Source of the DNA: Providencia rettgeri
Lineage (GTDB): Bacteria; Pseudomonadota; Gammaproteobacteria; Enterobacterales; Enterobacteriaceae
Length of the DNA stretch: 64,000 nt
Assembly (NCBI RefSeq): GCF_001874625.1
Contig: NZ_CP017671.1
Location: forward strand, 186,001-250,000
Reading direction: 5' to 3'
Positions 16,810 to 26,035 of the stretch are shown here, one piece after another; positions within the stretch are counted from its first letter, which is position 1, and each line of letters begins with the position of its first letter. The notes beneath the pieces were generated by a model. That model ran no database searches. It was given only the letters and a program-made list of their open reading frames with translations, and was not told the origin of the DNA. The position numbers were made by a program, and so were the translations under genes.

Positions 16810-17589
16810 ATGCTAAAGAAAGACATTGCTGCATTATTGAAACATGGGGATCTCTGTTTTTCTTTGCAGGATAAACTGATTTTGGCAGTTCCCTCTGAGG
16901 GAGCAGCGACTTTTTGTTATAAATCTCCATATTCAAACTTAAATATTCAATTTGAAAAAAACGCTATATTTATCGCCAATGATGCAGTGTTGAGTACTAA
17001 TAACAACCCAAACTGGGATATTTACTCAATAGAGTTATCAGAGTTAGTTGAAATTCTTGCTGTTATTGATACTGCAACAAAGCAATCTTTCCTTTCTAAG
17101 AAAGCGAAATGTGGTTCTAGTAATGAAATAGTACAAGAATATATTCCATTGGATGAAGAGTTTTTTACAACCATATCAGTTAAAAATGTTGTCATCGATT
17201 TAGTCATTAGAGAGCAACCTGAATTTGAGTTTTGGTGCAATATATTGCGTAAATATGAAGCCTACGGAATGATGCGATTTATTCTTTCTGCAGCGCAGAG
17301 TGATAAAAATGCCAATATTAATCAGCTTTGTGCTCGTTATGGAGTTTCAGCCTCTTATTTTAGACAGCTTTATCGAGAAAACTTTAATAAAACAGCGAAG
17401 CGAAAGATTATGAGTGTTCGCATGGCAAACGCTATTTTGCAATTAATTGAAAGTGAAAGCTCAATTTTGGATGTGGGATTAGAAGCGGGTTACTGCTCTG
17501 CCTCACACTTCACCAATGATCTTAAAAAAGAGTTGGGACTTACCCCTTCAGAAATAAGACATCTTGGAGACAATTTATATGAGCAGTAA
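16810..17589 (+). CDS. invF: AraC-family T3SS activator InvF
   Basis: 259-residue activator. The C-terminal AraC domain has both helix-turn-helices (INQLCARYGVSASYFRQLYR and SILDVGLEAGYCSASHFTND) and the usual LTPSEIR end; the N-terminal part has no recognised ligand domain. In SPI-1, InvF works with the chaperone SicA to switch on translocator and effector genes once secretion starts. Here it is the first gene of inv-spa and its last codons overlap invG by 11 bp. Slightly longer than Salmonella InvF. Confidence 0.9.
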   Translation: MLKKDIAALLKHGDLCFSLQDKLILAVPSEGAATFCYKSPYSNLNIQFEKNAIFIANDAVLSTNNNPNWDIYSIELSELVEILAVIDTATKQSFLSKKAKCGSSNEIVQEYIPLDEEFFTTISVKNVVIDLVIREQPEFEFWCNILRKYEAYGMMRFILSAAQSDKNANINQLCARYGVSASYFRQLYRENFNKTAKRKIMSVRMANAILQLIESESSILDVGLEAGYCSASHFTNDLKKELGLTPSEIRHLGDNLYEQ

Positions 17590-19276
17590 CAAAAGAGGAG
17601 TGGTATTACTGGCACTCCTTTTATTATCGATGAGTGGTTATTCAGCTCAGTCTGAAATTTTTGTTGCACAACCTGTAGCTCAAGAAAAAAACCATGACAC
17701 ATTTGTTGCAAATAATATTGCTATTGGCAAAGTTTTTGAGGCGGTCGCTGAGCAATTAAACAAGCCTATTATTTTAAGTAAATTAGCGGCACAGAAAAAA
17801 GTAACGGGCAATTTTAATCTAGCCAATGCGGATGAGATGTTCAAAGCATTAACTCGCCGTATTGCATTAGTGTGGTATGACGATGGTGCCAGTATTTATG
17901 TTTACGATAATAGTGAAATGCGCAGTACGATTATACCGACTCATGGTGTTAGTAGTGGGCAGGTTCTCAATTATATTCAACGTAATGGCATTTATGATGA
18001 ACGCTTTCCTGTTCGTACTCAAGGAGGTGATAGCTTATTGTTTGTTTCGGGGCCGCCTTTATATGTTGAGCTAATTAAGGCTGCGGCACTGTATTTAGAT
18101 AAGCAGATTCAACAAGAAGAACAAGTGGGCAGTGAGGTTGTGGTTATCTCTTTAAAACATGCCTCAGTTACTGACCGAAGCTATACATCGCGCGGCCAAA
18201 GTACAACGGTACCTGGCATGTTAACGGTCATTTCAGCTTTATTTAAAGATAACGGAAACACCGTTGAAGAAACGATTAATGTTCAGCCAGCCAAATTGAA
18301 CTCAGTAGAAGATTCAATTGATGAATTATTAGATGCTCCTATTGGTGAAAGTGTTCCATCACAGAAACAAGTGATAGTGAAAAGCTCGTCAGGGAGAAAT
18401 GTACTCTCGCTGGTGGCGCACTCTGATAGCAATAGTTTGATTGTCAAAGGTAGCCAAGAACAAATTAACTATGTTAGGCAACTGGTTAGGACCTTAGATA
18501 CTCGTCGTCGACAAGTCGAATTATCTTTGTGGATTATTGACATAACACGATCAGAGTTAGACAACTTGGGGGTGAATTGGGAAGTTGGCACCTTTAAAGC
18601 GGGTCGAGGGGCTGTCGCATTTAACCGTAGCACACTATCAAATAGCCAAGATTTTTTATTACAGATTGATGCATTAAGTAAAAAGGGAAATGGGCATATT
18701 GTGTCACGTCCTGTTTTACTGACTCAAGAAAACATTCCTGCTTTATTCGATAACAACACCAGTTTTTACGCTAAGTTACAAGGTGAGCGCATTGCGACAT
18801 TAGAGCAAGTGACTTACGGAACCATGATCAGTGTGATGCCTCGTATTTCTGCGGGTCATCAGGTCGAAATGGAAGTTAACATTGAAGACGGTGCACAAAG
18901 TCATGGAAGTGATGGTAAAGCTTCAAGTGTTGAGGGGTTGCCATCGATTAACCGCACGACCATTAATACTGTTGCTCGTATCGCGAAAGACAGCAGTTTA
19001 CTTATCGGTGGTTATACGCGTGAACAATATATTGAAAATGAAAGCAAAATTCCTGGACTAGGCGATATTCCTTTTGTTGGCGGCTTATTTAGTAGCTCGT
19101 CAGTTAATCAGCAAAAAATGGTAAGGTTGTTTTTGATCCAACCGCGTTTATTAGATGAAAACGAAGCTTGGGATGGGCGTCAGTTTTCAGAAAAAACGCG
19201 TATTACACAGCACAATAGTCAGTTGCATGGCACGGTACAATTTCTCCAACAGTATATGAGCGAGTCATGGCAATAA
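17579..19276 (+). CDS. invG: T3SS outer-membrane secretin InvG (SctC)
   Basis: 565-residue secretin. It has a signal peptide (VVLLALLLLSMSGYSAQS), the N0/N1 and N3 ring domains (ANNIAIGKVFEAVAEQ, VTGNFNLANADEMF, NSLIVKGSQEQINYVRQ), and the C-terminal beta-barrel secretin domain with SLLIGGYTREQ and IPGLGDIPFVGGLFSS. It forms the outer-membrane ring of the needle complex. ATG 17579 overlaps invF and has GGAGA upstream. It needs a pilotin for assembly; the only candidate in the window is the YscW-like lipoprotein at 11156-11587. Confidence 0.95.
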   Translation: MSSNKRGVVLLALLLLSMSGYSAQSEIFVAQPVAQEKNHDTFVANNIAIGKVFEAVAEQLNKPIILSKLAAQKKVTGNFNLANADEMFKALTRRIALVWYDDGASIYVYDNSEMRSTIIPTHGVSSGQVLNYIQRNGIYDERFPVRTQGGDSLLFVSGPPLYVELIKAAALYLDKQIQQEEQVGSEVVVISLKHASVTDRSYTSRGQSTTVPGMLTVISALFKDNGNTVEETINVQPAKLNSVEDSIDELLDAPIGESVPSQKQVIVKSSSGRNVLSLVAHSDSNSLIVKGSQEQINYVRQLVRTLDTRRRQVELSLWIIDITRSELDNLGVNWEVGTFKAGRGAVAFNRSTLSNSQDFLLQIDALSKKGNGHIVSRPVLLTQENIPALFDNNTSFYAKLQGERIATLEQVTYGTMISVMPRISAGHQVEMEVNIEDGAQSHGSDGKASSVEGLPSINRTTINTVARIAKDSSLLIGGYTREQYIENESKIPGLGDIPFVGGLFSSSSVNQQKMVRLFLIQPRLLDENEAWDGRQFSEKTRITQHNSQLHGTVQFLQQYMSESWQ

Positions 19277-20358
19277 CGCCACTGAACTATAGCAACCGTT
19301 TTTCGGTTGGTACGCAAGATAAAAGCAGGGCGTCAGCGAAGAGTAATACTGACGACAGTGACGAGGTAACCCGAGGGTTAGGGGTCATTGACAGCAGCAG
19401 CGAATATGCCTCAATGGCCATGTTAGCGGCAAGCCATATTCGCAGAGGAAGTTCTCGTAAAGACCCTGAAGAAGAATGGATGCGCTTTGCTGAGCGTATT
19501 TTAGATAGCAATGCAGATGGAAAAATTACCCAAATTGAGGCTCTGCTAAATAAGCAGTTAATGAATCCTCGGCAATTACGCACTTTATTATTGCAATTTT
19601 TTCCAGATCCTAGTGATTTATTAATGGCGCTTGCTTCATTAATTCATCGCAAAAAGTTTAAAAATGAGCAAATAGCATATCTCGAAACACTTTATGAGCA
19701 ATTATTGAATGAAGAAAATGCGCGTAGTGCACAAGCTGGCGCTAACGTGGCATTACTTGCCAAGGCATTTGCTCAAAAATTGAAACAAAGCGCAGGGAAC
19801 TTGCGTAGTGTTTACCGTGAATTCATTGGTTATGACGGCCCTGTCGTATATTTATATGAACAATGGGTTGAAGTCATGGAACTCCAAGAGCGGGAAAATA
19901 TGATGCGTTATTTGGCTCGAGCTTTAGCGTGTGATCTACAAGCATTGCCGCTTGGTGATGTGAATATCAGTGAATTTGGTAATTTTTTTATTCGAGTTGG
20001 TCGTTTACGTGAACTGCAATCTCTTGATTGCATCTTTAGCCAGAAAATTTTTCAAGCGGATTTTTTTCGTTATCAAATAGATAACCAAAAATTGGTGTTA
20101 GAGAAATCCCTCAGCCAAATATTTATTAGCGGTATTCGTGGGCTAGCTGATTTTGAAGAGCAAATTGTCATATTTGTGAATAAAGAATTACGGTTCATGC
20201 ACACAGAGACGCGAGCAAGGTTTTTGCAATTAGTATTTTTGGCCTTTTCTACTATTCCGATTTCGGTATTTCCTATATTGGAATCAAGGGATGAAATATT
20301 GGAACATTTAAAAAAACAAATGAATGACATTGTGGCACAAGAAATTATCAAAAAATAA
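19267..20358 (+). CDS. invE: T3SS gatekeeper InvE (SctW)
   Basis: 363-residue cytoplasmic gatekeeper that holds back effectors until translocators are exported. It has an N-terminal disordered region, the SctW domain (EEEWMRFAERILDSNADGKI; PRQLRTLLLQFFPDPSDLL) and a C-terminal TyeA-like helical end (FANK-type segment IVIFVNKELRFMHTETR). Length is near Salmonella InvE (372). It overlaps invG by 10 bp, so the two are coupled. Confidence 0.92.
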   Translation: MAITPLNYSNRFSVGTQDKSRASAKSNTDDSDEVTRGLGVIDSSSEYASMAMLAASHIRRGSSRKDPEEEWMRFAERILDSNADGKITQIEALLNKQLMNPRQLRTLLLQFFPDPSDLLMALASLIHRKKFKNEQIAYLETLYEQLLNEENARSAQAGANVALLAKAFAQKLKQSAGNLRSVYREFIGYDGPVVYLYEQWVEVMELQERENMMRYLARALACDLQALPLGDVNISEFGNFFIRVGRLRELQSLDCIFSQKIFQADFFRYQIDNQKLVLEKSLSQIFISGIRGLADFEEQIVIFVNKELRFMHTETRARFLQLVFLAFSTIPISVFPILESRDEILEHLKKQMNDIVAQEIIKK

Positions 20359-20379
20359 AAATAGGAAATAAATAACTCT

Positions 20380-22446
20380 ATGAAAAGCATAACTGGATTT
20401 TTATTACAAATCCGCCAACGGCCAGAGTTAATGGTATTGGTTATTATGGTGATGGTAATTGCGATGTTAATTATTCCATTACCTACAATATTGGTCGATT
20501 TATTAATTGGCTTAAATATTATGATTTCAGTCCTCATTTTTATGAGCTCTTTCTATATTACACGGGTACTGAATTTTCAATCATTTCCATCCATATTATT
20601 AATAAGTACATTATTTAGATTGGCGCTATCAATTAGTACTAGTCGTTTGATTCTATTAGAGGCGGATGCTGGGGATATTATTGCCACGTTTGGTGAGTTT
20701 GTTATTCAAGATAACTTAGTCGTTGGGATGGTGGTTTTTGCCATTGTGACTATCGTACAATTTATCGTTATTACCAAAGGTTCTGAACGTATTGCTGAAG
20801 TTGCCGCTCGCTTTTCTTTGGATGCGATGCCTGGTAAACAAATGAGTATTGATGCAGATTTACGTGCAGGTGTTATCGATGAGGCAACCGTTAAAGAGAA
20901 ACGAGGCGATTTAGAAAAAGAAAGCCAGTTATTTGGTTCATTCGATGGTGCAATGAAGTTTATTAAAGGGGATGCTATCGCCGGTATTGTTATCATTTTT
21001 GTAAACTTAATTGGTGGTATCTCTGTTGGTACAGCCCAGCAAGGTATGGATGTATCAACGGCCTTAAATACTTTTTCATTATTAACGATAGGTGATGGTT
21101 TAGTTGCACAAATTCCAGCGCTGCTGATCTCTATTAGTGCGGGCTTTATTGTCACTCGTGTAGGGGGCAATGATAAAAACTTAGGGGAAAACATTGTCTC
21201 TGAGCTATTTGCCAACAATTTTACTATTTTAATTACTGGTTTAATTGTATTTTTCATGGGCTTTTTGCCGGGCTTCCCGACGAGTATATTTTTACTTCTT
21301 TCTGCTCTTCTTTTTGGGTTGTTTGGTGTTCGTCATTACAAAAACCGTAAGAAGAAAACTCATGAGACCCAACAAGAAAGTCAGTGTGTTAATCCTGAAG
21401 TGACCGAAGGGGAAACTCAGCGTGCAAATCAAGAATTTGAGGAAGAATATATTCCTGAAACACTACCCATTATTATTTCTGTTAATCAGGATTATAAAAC
21501 GCATTTAGAAGAACATCGTTTTCTAACGCGAATGAAAAAAGATGTGTTTATTCGTTATGGGTATCGTATTCCTGATATTGCGATTAATTACTCTCCTATT
21601 GTACCCGAAAATAAAATTGTGGTTTTAATTAATGAAGTTAAAGCGGGTGAATACGATATTTATTTTCATGGTCATCGCCTATTAACACAAACTGATGAGT
21701 TGGAGCATCTTGGAATCGAATTAACCAAGTACACTGATGAATATGGTGTTACGAGCCATTGGGTTGCGGACCAAGAGAAACAAAGCATTGAACAACTAGG
21801 GTTATATAGCCGTGATGATATTACGGAAATGATTGATTGTGTTAGTACCTTGATGCTGCGTCATATTAATGAATTTTTTGGTATCCAAGAAACTAAAAAC
21901 CTACTTGACGACCTTGAGAGAAAATACCCTGAACTACTGAAAGAGTGTTATCGCCATGTAACAGTACAGAAGGTTACAGAGGTTTTCCAGCGTTTATTGA
22001 TGGAAAAAATATCAGTACGGAACATGAAGCTCATTATTGAAAATTTGGTGCAATGGGTACCTAAAGAAAAAGATAGTTTGATGTTAGTTGAGCATATTCG
22101 CAGTGGTATGGCGCGTTATATCTCTTCGCGTTTTGCCGTCGAGGGGCGTTTAAATGTATTAATGGTCAATTCAGTGACTGAAGACACGATCCGCCAAGGA
22201 ATTCGCCAATCATCTGGAGGGGTGTATTTACACCTTGAACCAGAAACCAGTAATGCGTTGATTCAAGCAGCTGAGCTAGCGTTAGAAAATAGCTACTTGT
22301 CTGTTAGAGATATCAGCATGTTAGTGCCAGTTGATATTCGCCGTTTTGTTAAAAAAATCCTAGAGGCTCGATTCCCTGAATTGGAAGTGCTCTCTTTCAA
22401 TGAAGTTTCTGAGACCGTAAAAGTTAACGTTATTAATACAATATAA
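20380..22446 (+). CDS. invA: T3SS export gate protein InvA (SctV)
   Basis: 688-residue export-gate protein of the FlhA/LcrD family. The first 320 residues carry about eight membrane segments and the highly conserved cytoplasmic loop (ARFSLDAMPGKQMSIDADLR). The rest is the large cytoplasmic domain that forms a nonameric ring for substrate and chaperone docking. The linker (350-365) is charged and variable, as usual. This is among the most conserved genes of the locus. Confidence 0.97.
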   Translation: MKSITGFLLQIRQRPELMVLVIMVMVIAMLIIPLPTILVDLLIGLNIMISVLIFMSSFYITRVLNFQSFPSILLISTLFRLALSISTSRLILLEADAGDIIATFGEFVIQDNLVVGMVVFAIVTIVQFIVITKGSERIAEVAARFSLDAMPGKQMSIDADLRAGVIDEATVKEKRGDLEKESQLFGSFDGAMKFIKGDAIAGIVIIFVNLIGGISVGTAQQGMDVSTALNTFSLLTIGDGLVAQIPALLISISAGFIVTRVGGNDKNLGENIVSELFANNFTILITGLIVFFMGFLPGFPTSIFLLLSALLFGLFGVRHYKNRKKKTHETQQESQCVNPEVTEGETQRANQEFEEEYIPETLPIIISVNQDYKTHLEEHRFLTRMKKDVFIRYGYRIPDIAINYSPIVPENKIVVLINEVKAGEYDIYFHGHRLLTQTDELEHLGIELTKYTDEYGVTSHWVADQEKQSIEQLGLYSRDDITEMIDCVSTLMLRHINEFFGIQETKNLLDDLERKYPELLKECYRHVTVQKVTEVFQRLLMEKISVRNMKLIIENLVQWVPKEKDSLMLVEHIRSGMARYISSRFAVEGRLNVLMVNSVTEDTIRQGIRQSSGGVYLHLEPETSNALIQAAELALENSYLSVRDISMLVPVDIRRFVKKILEARFPELEVLSFNEVSETVKVNVINTI

Positions 22447-22501
22447 CCAATAGCAATTACCGATAGTAAAACATTATCAAATAAACATAAGGAATAAAAA
22501 T

Positions 22502-22909
22502 ATGAAATACCGTTTTGTAGAAGTACTAAATGAATATTTAGGTGAAATGGGACGTGATGATTTAATTAATACCCAATTAGATTGCCACTCGAATATTCAA
22601 TTAGAAATGAATGATTCACCGGCAATTAATATTGACCTAACATCGGACGATATTATTATTTGGTGTGCTTTATCAGAGTGTAATTATAGCCGTTTAGATT
22701 CGGTGAGCGGTTTATTATTGAAATCTATGATGGAGTATCCGCCTAATAATTTCCAAGTTGGTCAGCCTGCTTTAAATTTGGTTGATGACACGCTTATTTT
22801 ATCTGCAGTTTTAAAAAATTCAGCTTTGAATGAAATGTCATTATTTTCAAATAGTTTTGAAGAGTTTTTTGAGCGCGCAAATGTATTGCGTGATCAACTT
22901 TCAGCCTAA
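22502..22909 (+). CDS. invB: T3SS effector chaperone InvB (Spa15-like)
   Basis: 135-residue acidic protein of the InvB/Spa15 class I chaperone family, found between sctV and sctN exactly as in Salmonella and Shigella. It should form a homodimer that binds the N-terminal part of effectors. Class I features visible are a small size, low pI, an alpha-beta pattern and no membrane segment. In SPI-1 it serves SipA, SopA and SopE; here the candidate client is the unrecognised secreted protein at 35041-36762. Confidence 0.85.
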   Translation: MKYRFVEVLNEYLGEMGRDDLINTQLDCHSNIQLEMNDSPAINIDLTSDDIIIWCALSECNYSRLDSVSGLLLKSMMEYPPNNFQVGQPALNLVDDTLILSAVLKNSALNEMSLFSNSFEEFFERANVLRDQLSA

Positions 22910-22925
22910 ATTATCAAGATAAAAA

Positions 22926-24218
22926 ATGAAACTCTTTGATATCTGCGCGCATCCTGCGCGCATTCATGGATGCCTAATTGAAGCACCCCTACAAGGGGTG
23001 TTTATTGGTGAAATTTGTTTTATCGAACGGTCTATTTCGCATCCAGAGATTATTGCGAAAGCCCAAGTTGTGGGCTTTAAAGAAGGTTTAACTGTATTAA
23101 GTTTAATTGGGCGTATTCAAGGTTTAACGCGTGAGGTGGTTATTCGCCCAAGTGGCTACCCATTTGTTTTTTCTGTGAATGAATCGTTGGCAGGGAAAAT
23201 TTTTAATGCGGCGGGTGAGCAAGTTGGACAATTAACTGAGAATGCTGATGAAGTTTCTTATCTTGATAACCGTTTGCAACGGATTGATAGTCCACCGGCT
23301 AACGTTACACAACGGCGTCCAATTGATGAGCCTTTAATGACAGGTGTCCGTGCAATAGATGGGCTATTGACCTGTGGTTTAGGGCAGAGAATTGGTATTT
23401 TCGCTGCGGCGGGAAGTGGAAAAACGTCATTGATGAATATGATCATTAACCATGCTAGTGCGGATATTCATGTGGTGGCTTTAATTGGGGAACGAGGTCG
23501 AGAAGTTATTGAGTTTATAGAGGAATTGAAGCATTCCCCTCATGCTGCACAAACTATTTTAGTGTATGCCACATCGGATAGTCCGCCAATAGAGCGTTGC
23601 AATGCCGCATTATTAGCGACGACTATTGCGGAGTATTACCGTGATTTAGGGCGTAACGTGTTGCTATATGTTGATTCCATGACACGCTACGCAAGGGCGT
23701 TACGAGATGTTGCATTGGCAACGGGGGAATTACCGGCAAGGCGTGGATACCCTGCCTCTGTATTTGAGCAATTACCCATGTTACTCGAACGTCCCGGGCG
23801 TTTGAAACAAGGTGCCATTACGGCTTTTTATACGGTTTTGCTTGAGAGTGAAGATGAGGCTGATCCTATTGGTGACGAAATTCGCTCAATCCTCGATGGA
23901 CATATTTATCTTAGTCATAAACTTGCTGGCCGGGGTCATTATCCCGCCATTGATATTTTGCAAAGTATCAGCCGTGTTTTCCCCAAAGTCACTTCACCAG
24001 AGCATAGAAAAGCCGCGGGCGAAGTACGTGAAATGCTTGGGAAACTTGAGCAACTTCAGTTGTATTTAGATTTAGGTGAATACCGTGAAGGGGAAAATGT
24101 GGATAACGATAGGGTACTAGCAAAGCAAACGGATATTGAAATGTTTTTAAAACAAGGGATGGAACAGCCTGAAAGTTCTGAAGATATATTGACGCAACTC
24201 AATCGATTAGTGTCATGA
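22926..24218 (+). CDS. invC: T3SS ATPase InvC (SctN)
   Basis: 430-residue hexameric ATPase that releases chaperones and unfolds substrates. It has the F1-beta-like fold with Walker A AAAGSGKTS (about residues 159-167), GERGREV, Walker B LLYVDSMTR and the ARRGYPASVFEQLP catalytic segment. It docks onto OrgB (SctL) and InvI (SctO). It overlaps the start of invI by 4 bp. Confidence 0.97.
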   Translation: MKLFDICAHPARIHGCLIEAPLQGVFIGEICFIERSISHPEIIAKAQVVGFKEGLTVLSLIGRIQGLTREVVIRPSGYPFVFSVNESLAGKIFNAAGEQVGQLTENADEVSYLDNRLQRIDSPPANVTQRRPIDEPLMTGVRAIDGLLTCGLGQRIGIFAAAGSGKTSLMNMIINHASADIHVVALIGERGREVIEFIEELKHSPHAAQTILVYATSDSPPIERCNAALLATTIAEYYRDLGRNVLLYVDSMTRYARALRDVALATGELPARRGYPASVFEQLPMLLERPGRLKQGAITAFYTVLLESEDEADPIGDEIRSILDGHIYLSHKLAGRGHYPAIDILQSISRVFPKVTSPEHRKAAGEVREMLGKLEQLQLYLDLGEYREGENVDNDRVLAKQTDIEMFLKQGMEQPESSEDILTQLNRLVS

Positions 24219-24658
24219 GTGTTAAAAACTTATTACTTCTCACTGAGCGCCGCTTAGATAAAACACGGCAAGAACAAGGAAAAATAAACTTAGCTATCTA
24301 TGAATTACAGCAAAATATTTCCGAAGTTCAGGAGCGGGTCAGAATTTTAGCGGCACAAGTTATTTTATATGAAAATTCTCAAGAACTAAAACCGATTGCA
24401 TTTTGGGAACGCCAACGCCTCAAAGCTGCAGTTTTGGCAAATATTGCGCAATTTGAATATCAAATCGACAGCATGTCGGTACAAATAGAAAAATACCAAC
24501 AATTAGCAGAACAAATAAAAGCACAGGCACTTTTGTTACACAACAAGTGTGAAAAATTCCAAAAATATCTCAAACAGCAACGTACTAAACAATGTTTAAA
24601 ATCAGAGCGTCAGCAGCAACATGAAATAGAGGAGCTATTTGTTCATGTCAGCAATTAA
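24215..24658 (+). CDS. invI: T3SS central stalk InvI (SctO)
   Basis: 147-residue, almost wholly alpha-helical coiled-coil protein, rich in Gln, Lys and Glu (QEQGKINLAIYELQQNISEV). It is the FliJ/gamma-subunit-like stalk that links the ATPase to the export gate SctV. Members are poorly conserved, so the call uses the coiled coil, the length (147, as Salmonella InvI) and the place between sctN and sctP. Confidence 0.87.
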   Translation: MSVKNLLLLTERRLDKTRQEQGKINLAIYELQQNISEVQERVRILAAQVILYENSQELKPIAFWERQRLKAAVLANIAQFEYQIDSMSVQIEKYQQLAEQIKAQALLLHNKCEKFQKYLKQQRTKQCLKSERQQQHEIEELFVHVSN

Positions 24659-26033
24659 ATCACTTTCGAGTGAAAAAGTAATCAATAATACCACTGAGCT
24701 AGTTGGAGCAATCGTAAAACCAACACATGGCTATAACCAACAAGGTAAAGAAAACGTAAATGCTCTTTCTTTTCAGCGACTCGCTAAGAAAGTCGCAAAT
24801 GTTTTTGCACAAAAGACATTACTTAAACCAAAAACACAATCCGATTTTGCGAGTAATACCCTATGTTTTGGGGGGCAATATACTGCTTCTATGGGGATTG
24901 CGGAGCCGGTCGTTTCTATGCCTTTACGCTATTTACCCCAAAATACAGACCACATGATGTTGGAAACTGAACCGCAGAATGTATTGCAAGTGGAAGCGCT
25001 GATTGTAGAACATTTTACTCCCCAATTAGAGATAGATGGCACATGGTTACTTAACGGTGAGTCTAACCCGTTGTTATTAGAGGGGAATGAGGAAGATAGC
25101 ACATTGATTCTAGGCGATGTTCAAGACGATTTAGAAGATTATACGCTGTTAGATGATGATATTCCGTTAATCAATATGAGTGGTATGCCAATTCTTCATA
25201 CACACAATTCTGATGCAGTGTTAAAGCCGAATAGCTTATTGCGTTCATCCGGCGCAATGGAAGGTGAGGCTACTGAACAACCGGTGTTAAATTTATTCAA
25301 CAATGAAAATGATGTGAAAGCTTCAGTTGCGAATAAAGGTCAACAGCATGTTTTTTCTACCCTGTTGTCCCCCGAAAAGCCATTTATCTCAGAGGTGATT
25401 ACCGCTGAAAAAATGATGGGGTCACCAGAGTCAATACAGACAAGTAGTGAGGGGCAAAGCAGTAATGAGCATGGGGTAGCGGCCTTAGAAACAATGCTAG
25501 AAGGTCACCAACCGAGTGTTGATGAGCATGCAGGAATATCCACAGAGCGTTTTATGCAAATTCTGACGAAAAGTGAGAAAAACCAGTCCGTTTTGCAAGA
25601 GAACACAAATAATGATGGCGCTAATATAGCTCGAAATAGCCCGATGCCTGTTGAAGTTGCGATGGCGCCACAGGCTCAGGTTGCCGTGGGGACCCCAGCT
25701 AGCGAGCTGTCTTCGACCGCGCAAAAGGTGGAACAATGGATTGAGCATAGTAATGCAATTAAGAATGCTCAAGTGAATGAGAGTTCACCGCGAACCTTAA
25801 CTTATACCTTTCAGCAATGGAAGAATGCACCGTCGGTAACGTTTGAATTAGCGACAAAAACAGATGTTATTGCCTCTACCTATAGCCGCGAGGTACAGCA
25901 TGTGTTGCAGGACAATAAACATTTATTAAGTAGTGAAAAAAATATTTATTTCCGCCAAGAACAAGAACGCGGTCAGCATGACCAACAGCAAAAACAGCGT
26001 CAGCAGGAACAGCATCAGCAAGAAGAAGATTAA
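24645..26033 (+). CDS. invJ: T3SS needle-length regulator InvJ/Spa32-like (SctP)
   Basis: 463-residue early substrate that sets needle length and the switch from needle to translocator export. Most of the protein is disordered and polar; the C-terminal part (LTYTFQQWKNAPSVTFEL) is the small domain expected to contact SpaS, and the extreme end is a Gln/Glu-rich stretch. Start ATG 24645 has GAGGAG upstream and overlaps invI. It is longer than Salmonella InvJ (336), which by the ruler model would fit a longer needle, but that is inference. Confidence 0.82.
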   Translation: MSAIKSLSSEKVINNTTELVGAIVKPTHGYNQQGKENVNALSFQRLAKKVANVFAQKTLLKPKTQSDFASNTLCFGGQYTASMGIAEPVVSMPLRYLPQNTDHMMLETEPQNVLQVEALIVEHFTPQLEIDGTWLLNGESNPLLLEGNEEDSTLILGDVQDDLEDYTLLDDDIPLINMSGMPILHTHNSDAVLKPNSLLRSSGAMEGEATEQPVLNLFNNENDVKASVANKGQQHVFSTLLSPEKPFISEVITAEKMMGSPESIQTSSEGQSSNEHGVAALETMLEGHQPSVDEHAGISTERFMQILTKSEKNQSVLQENTNNDGANIARNSPMPVEVAMAPQAQVAVGTPASELSSTAQKVEQWIEHSNAIKNAQVNESSPRTLTYTFQQWKNAPSVTFELATKTDVIASTYSREVQHVLQDNKHLLSSEKNIYFRQEQERGQHDQQQKQRQQEQHQQEED

Positions 26034-26035
26034 AT

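Noticed and set aside
20073-20537. 154-residue minus-strand frame across invE-invA
   Set aside because: Low-complexity Ile/Asn-rich shadow on the opposite strand of two conserved T3SS genes.
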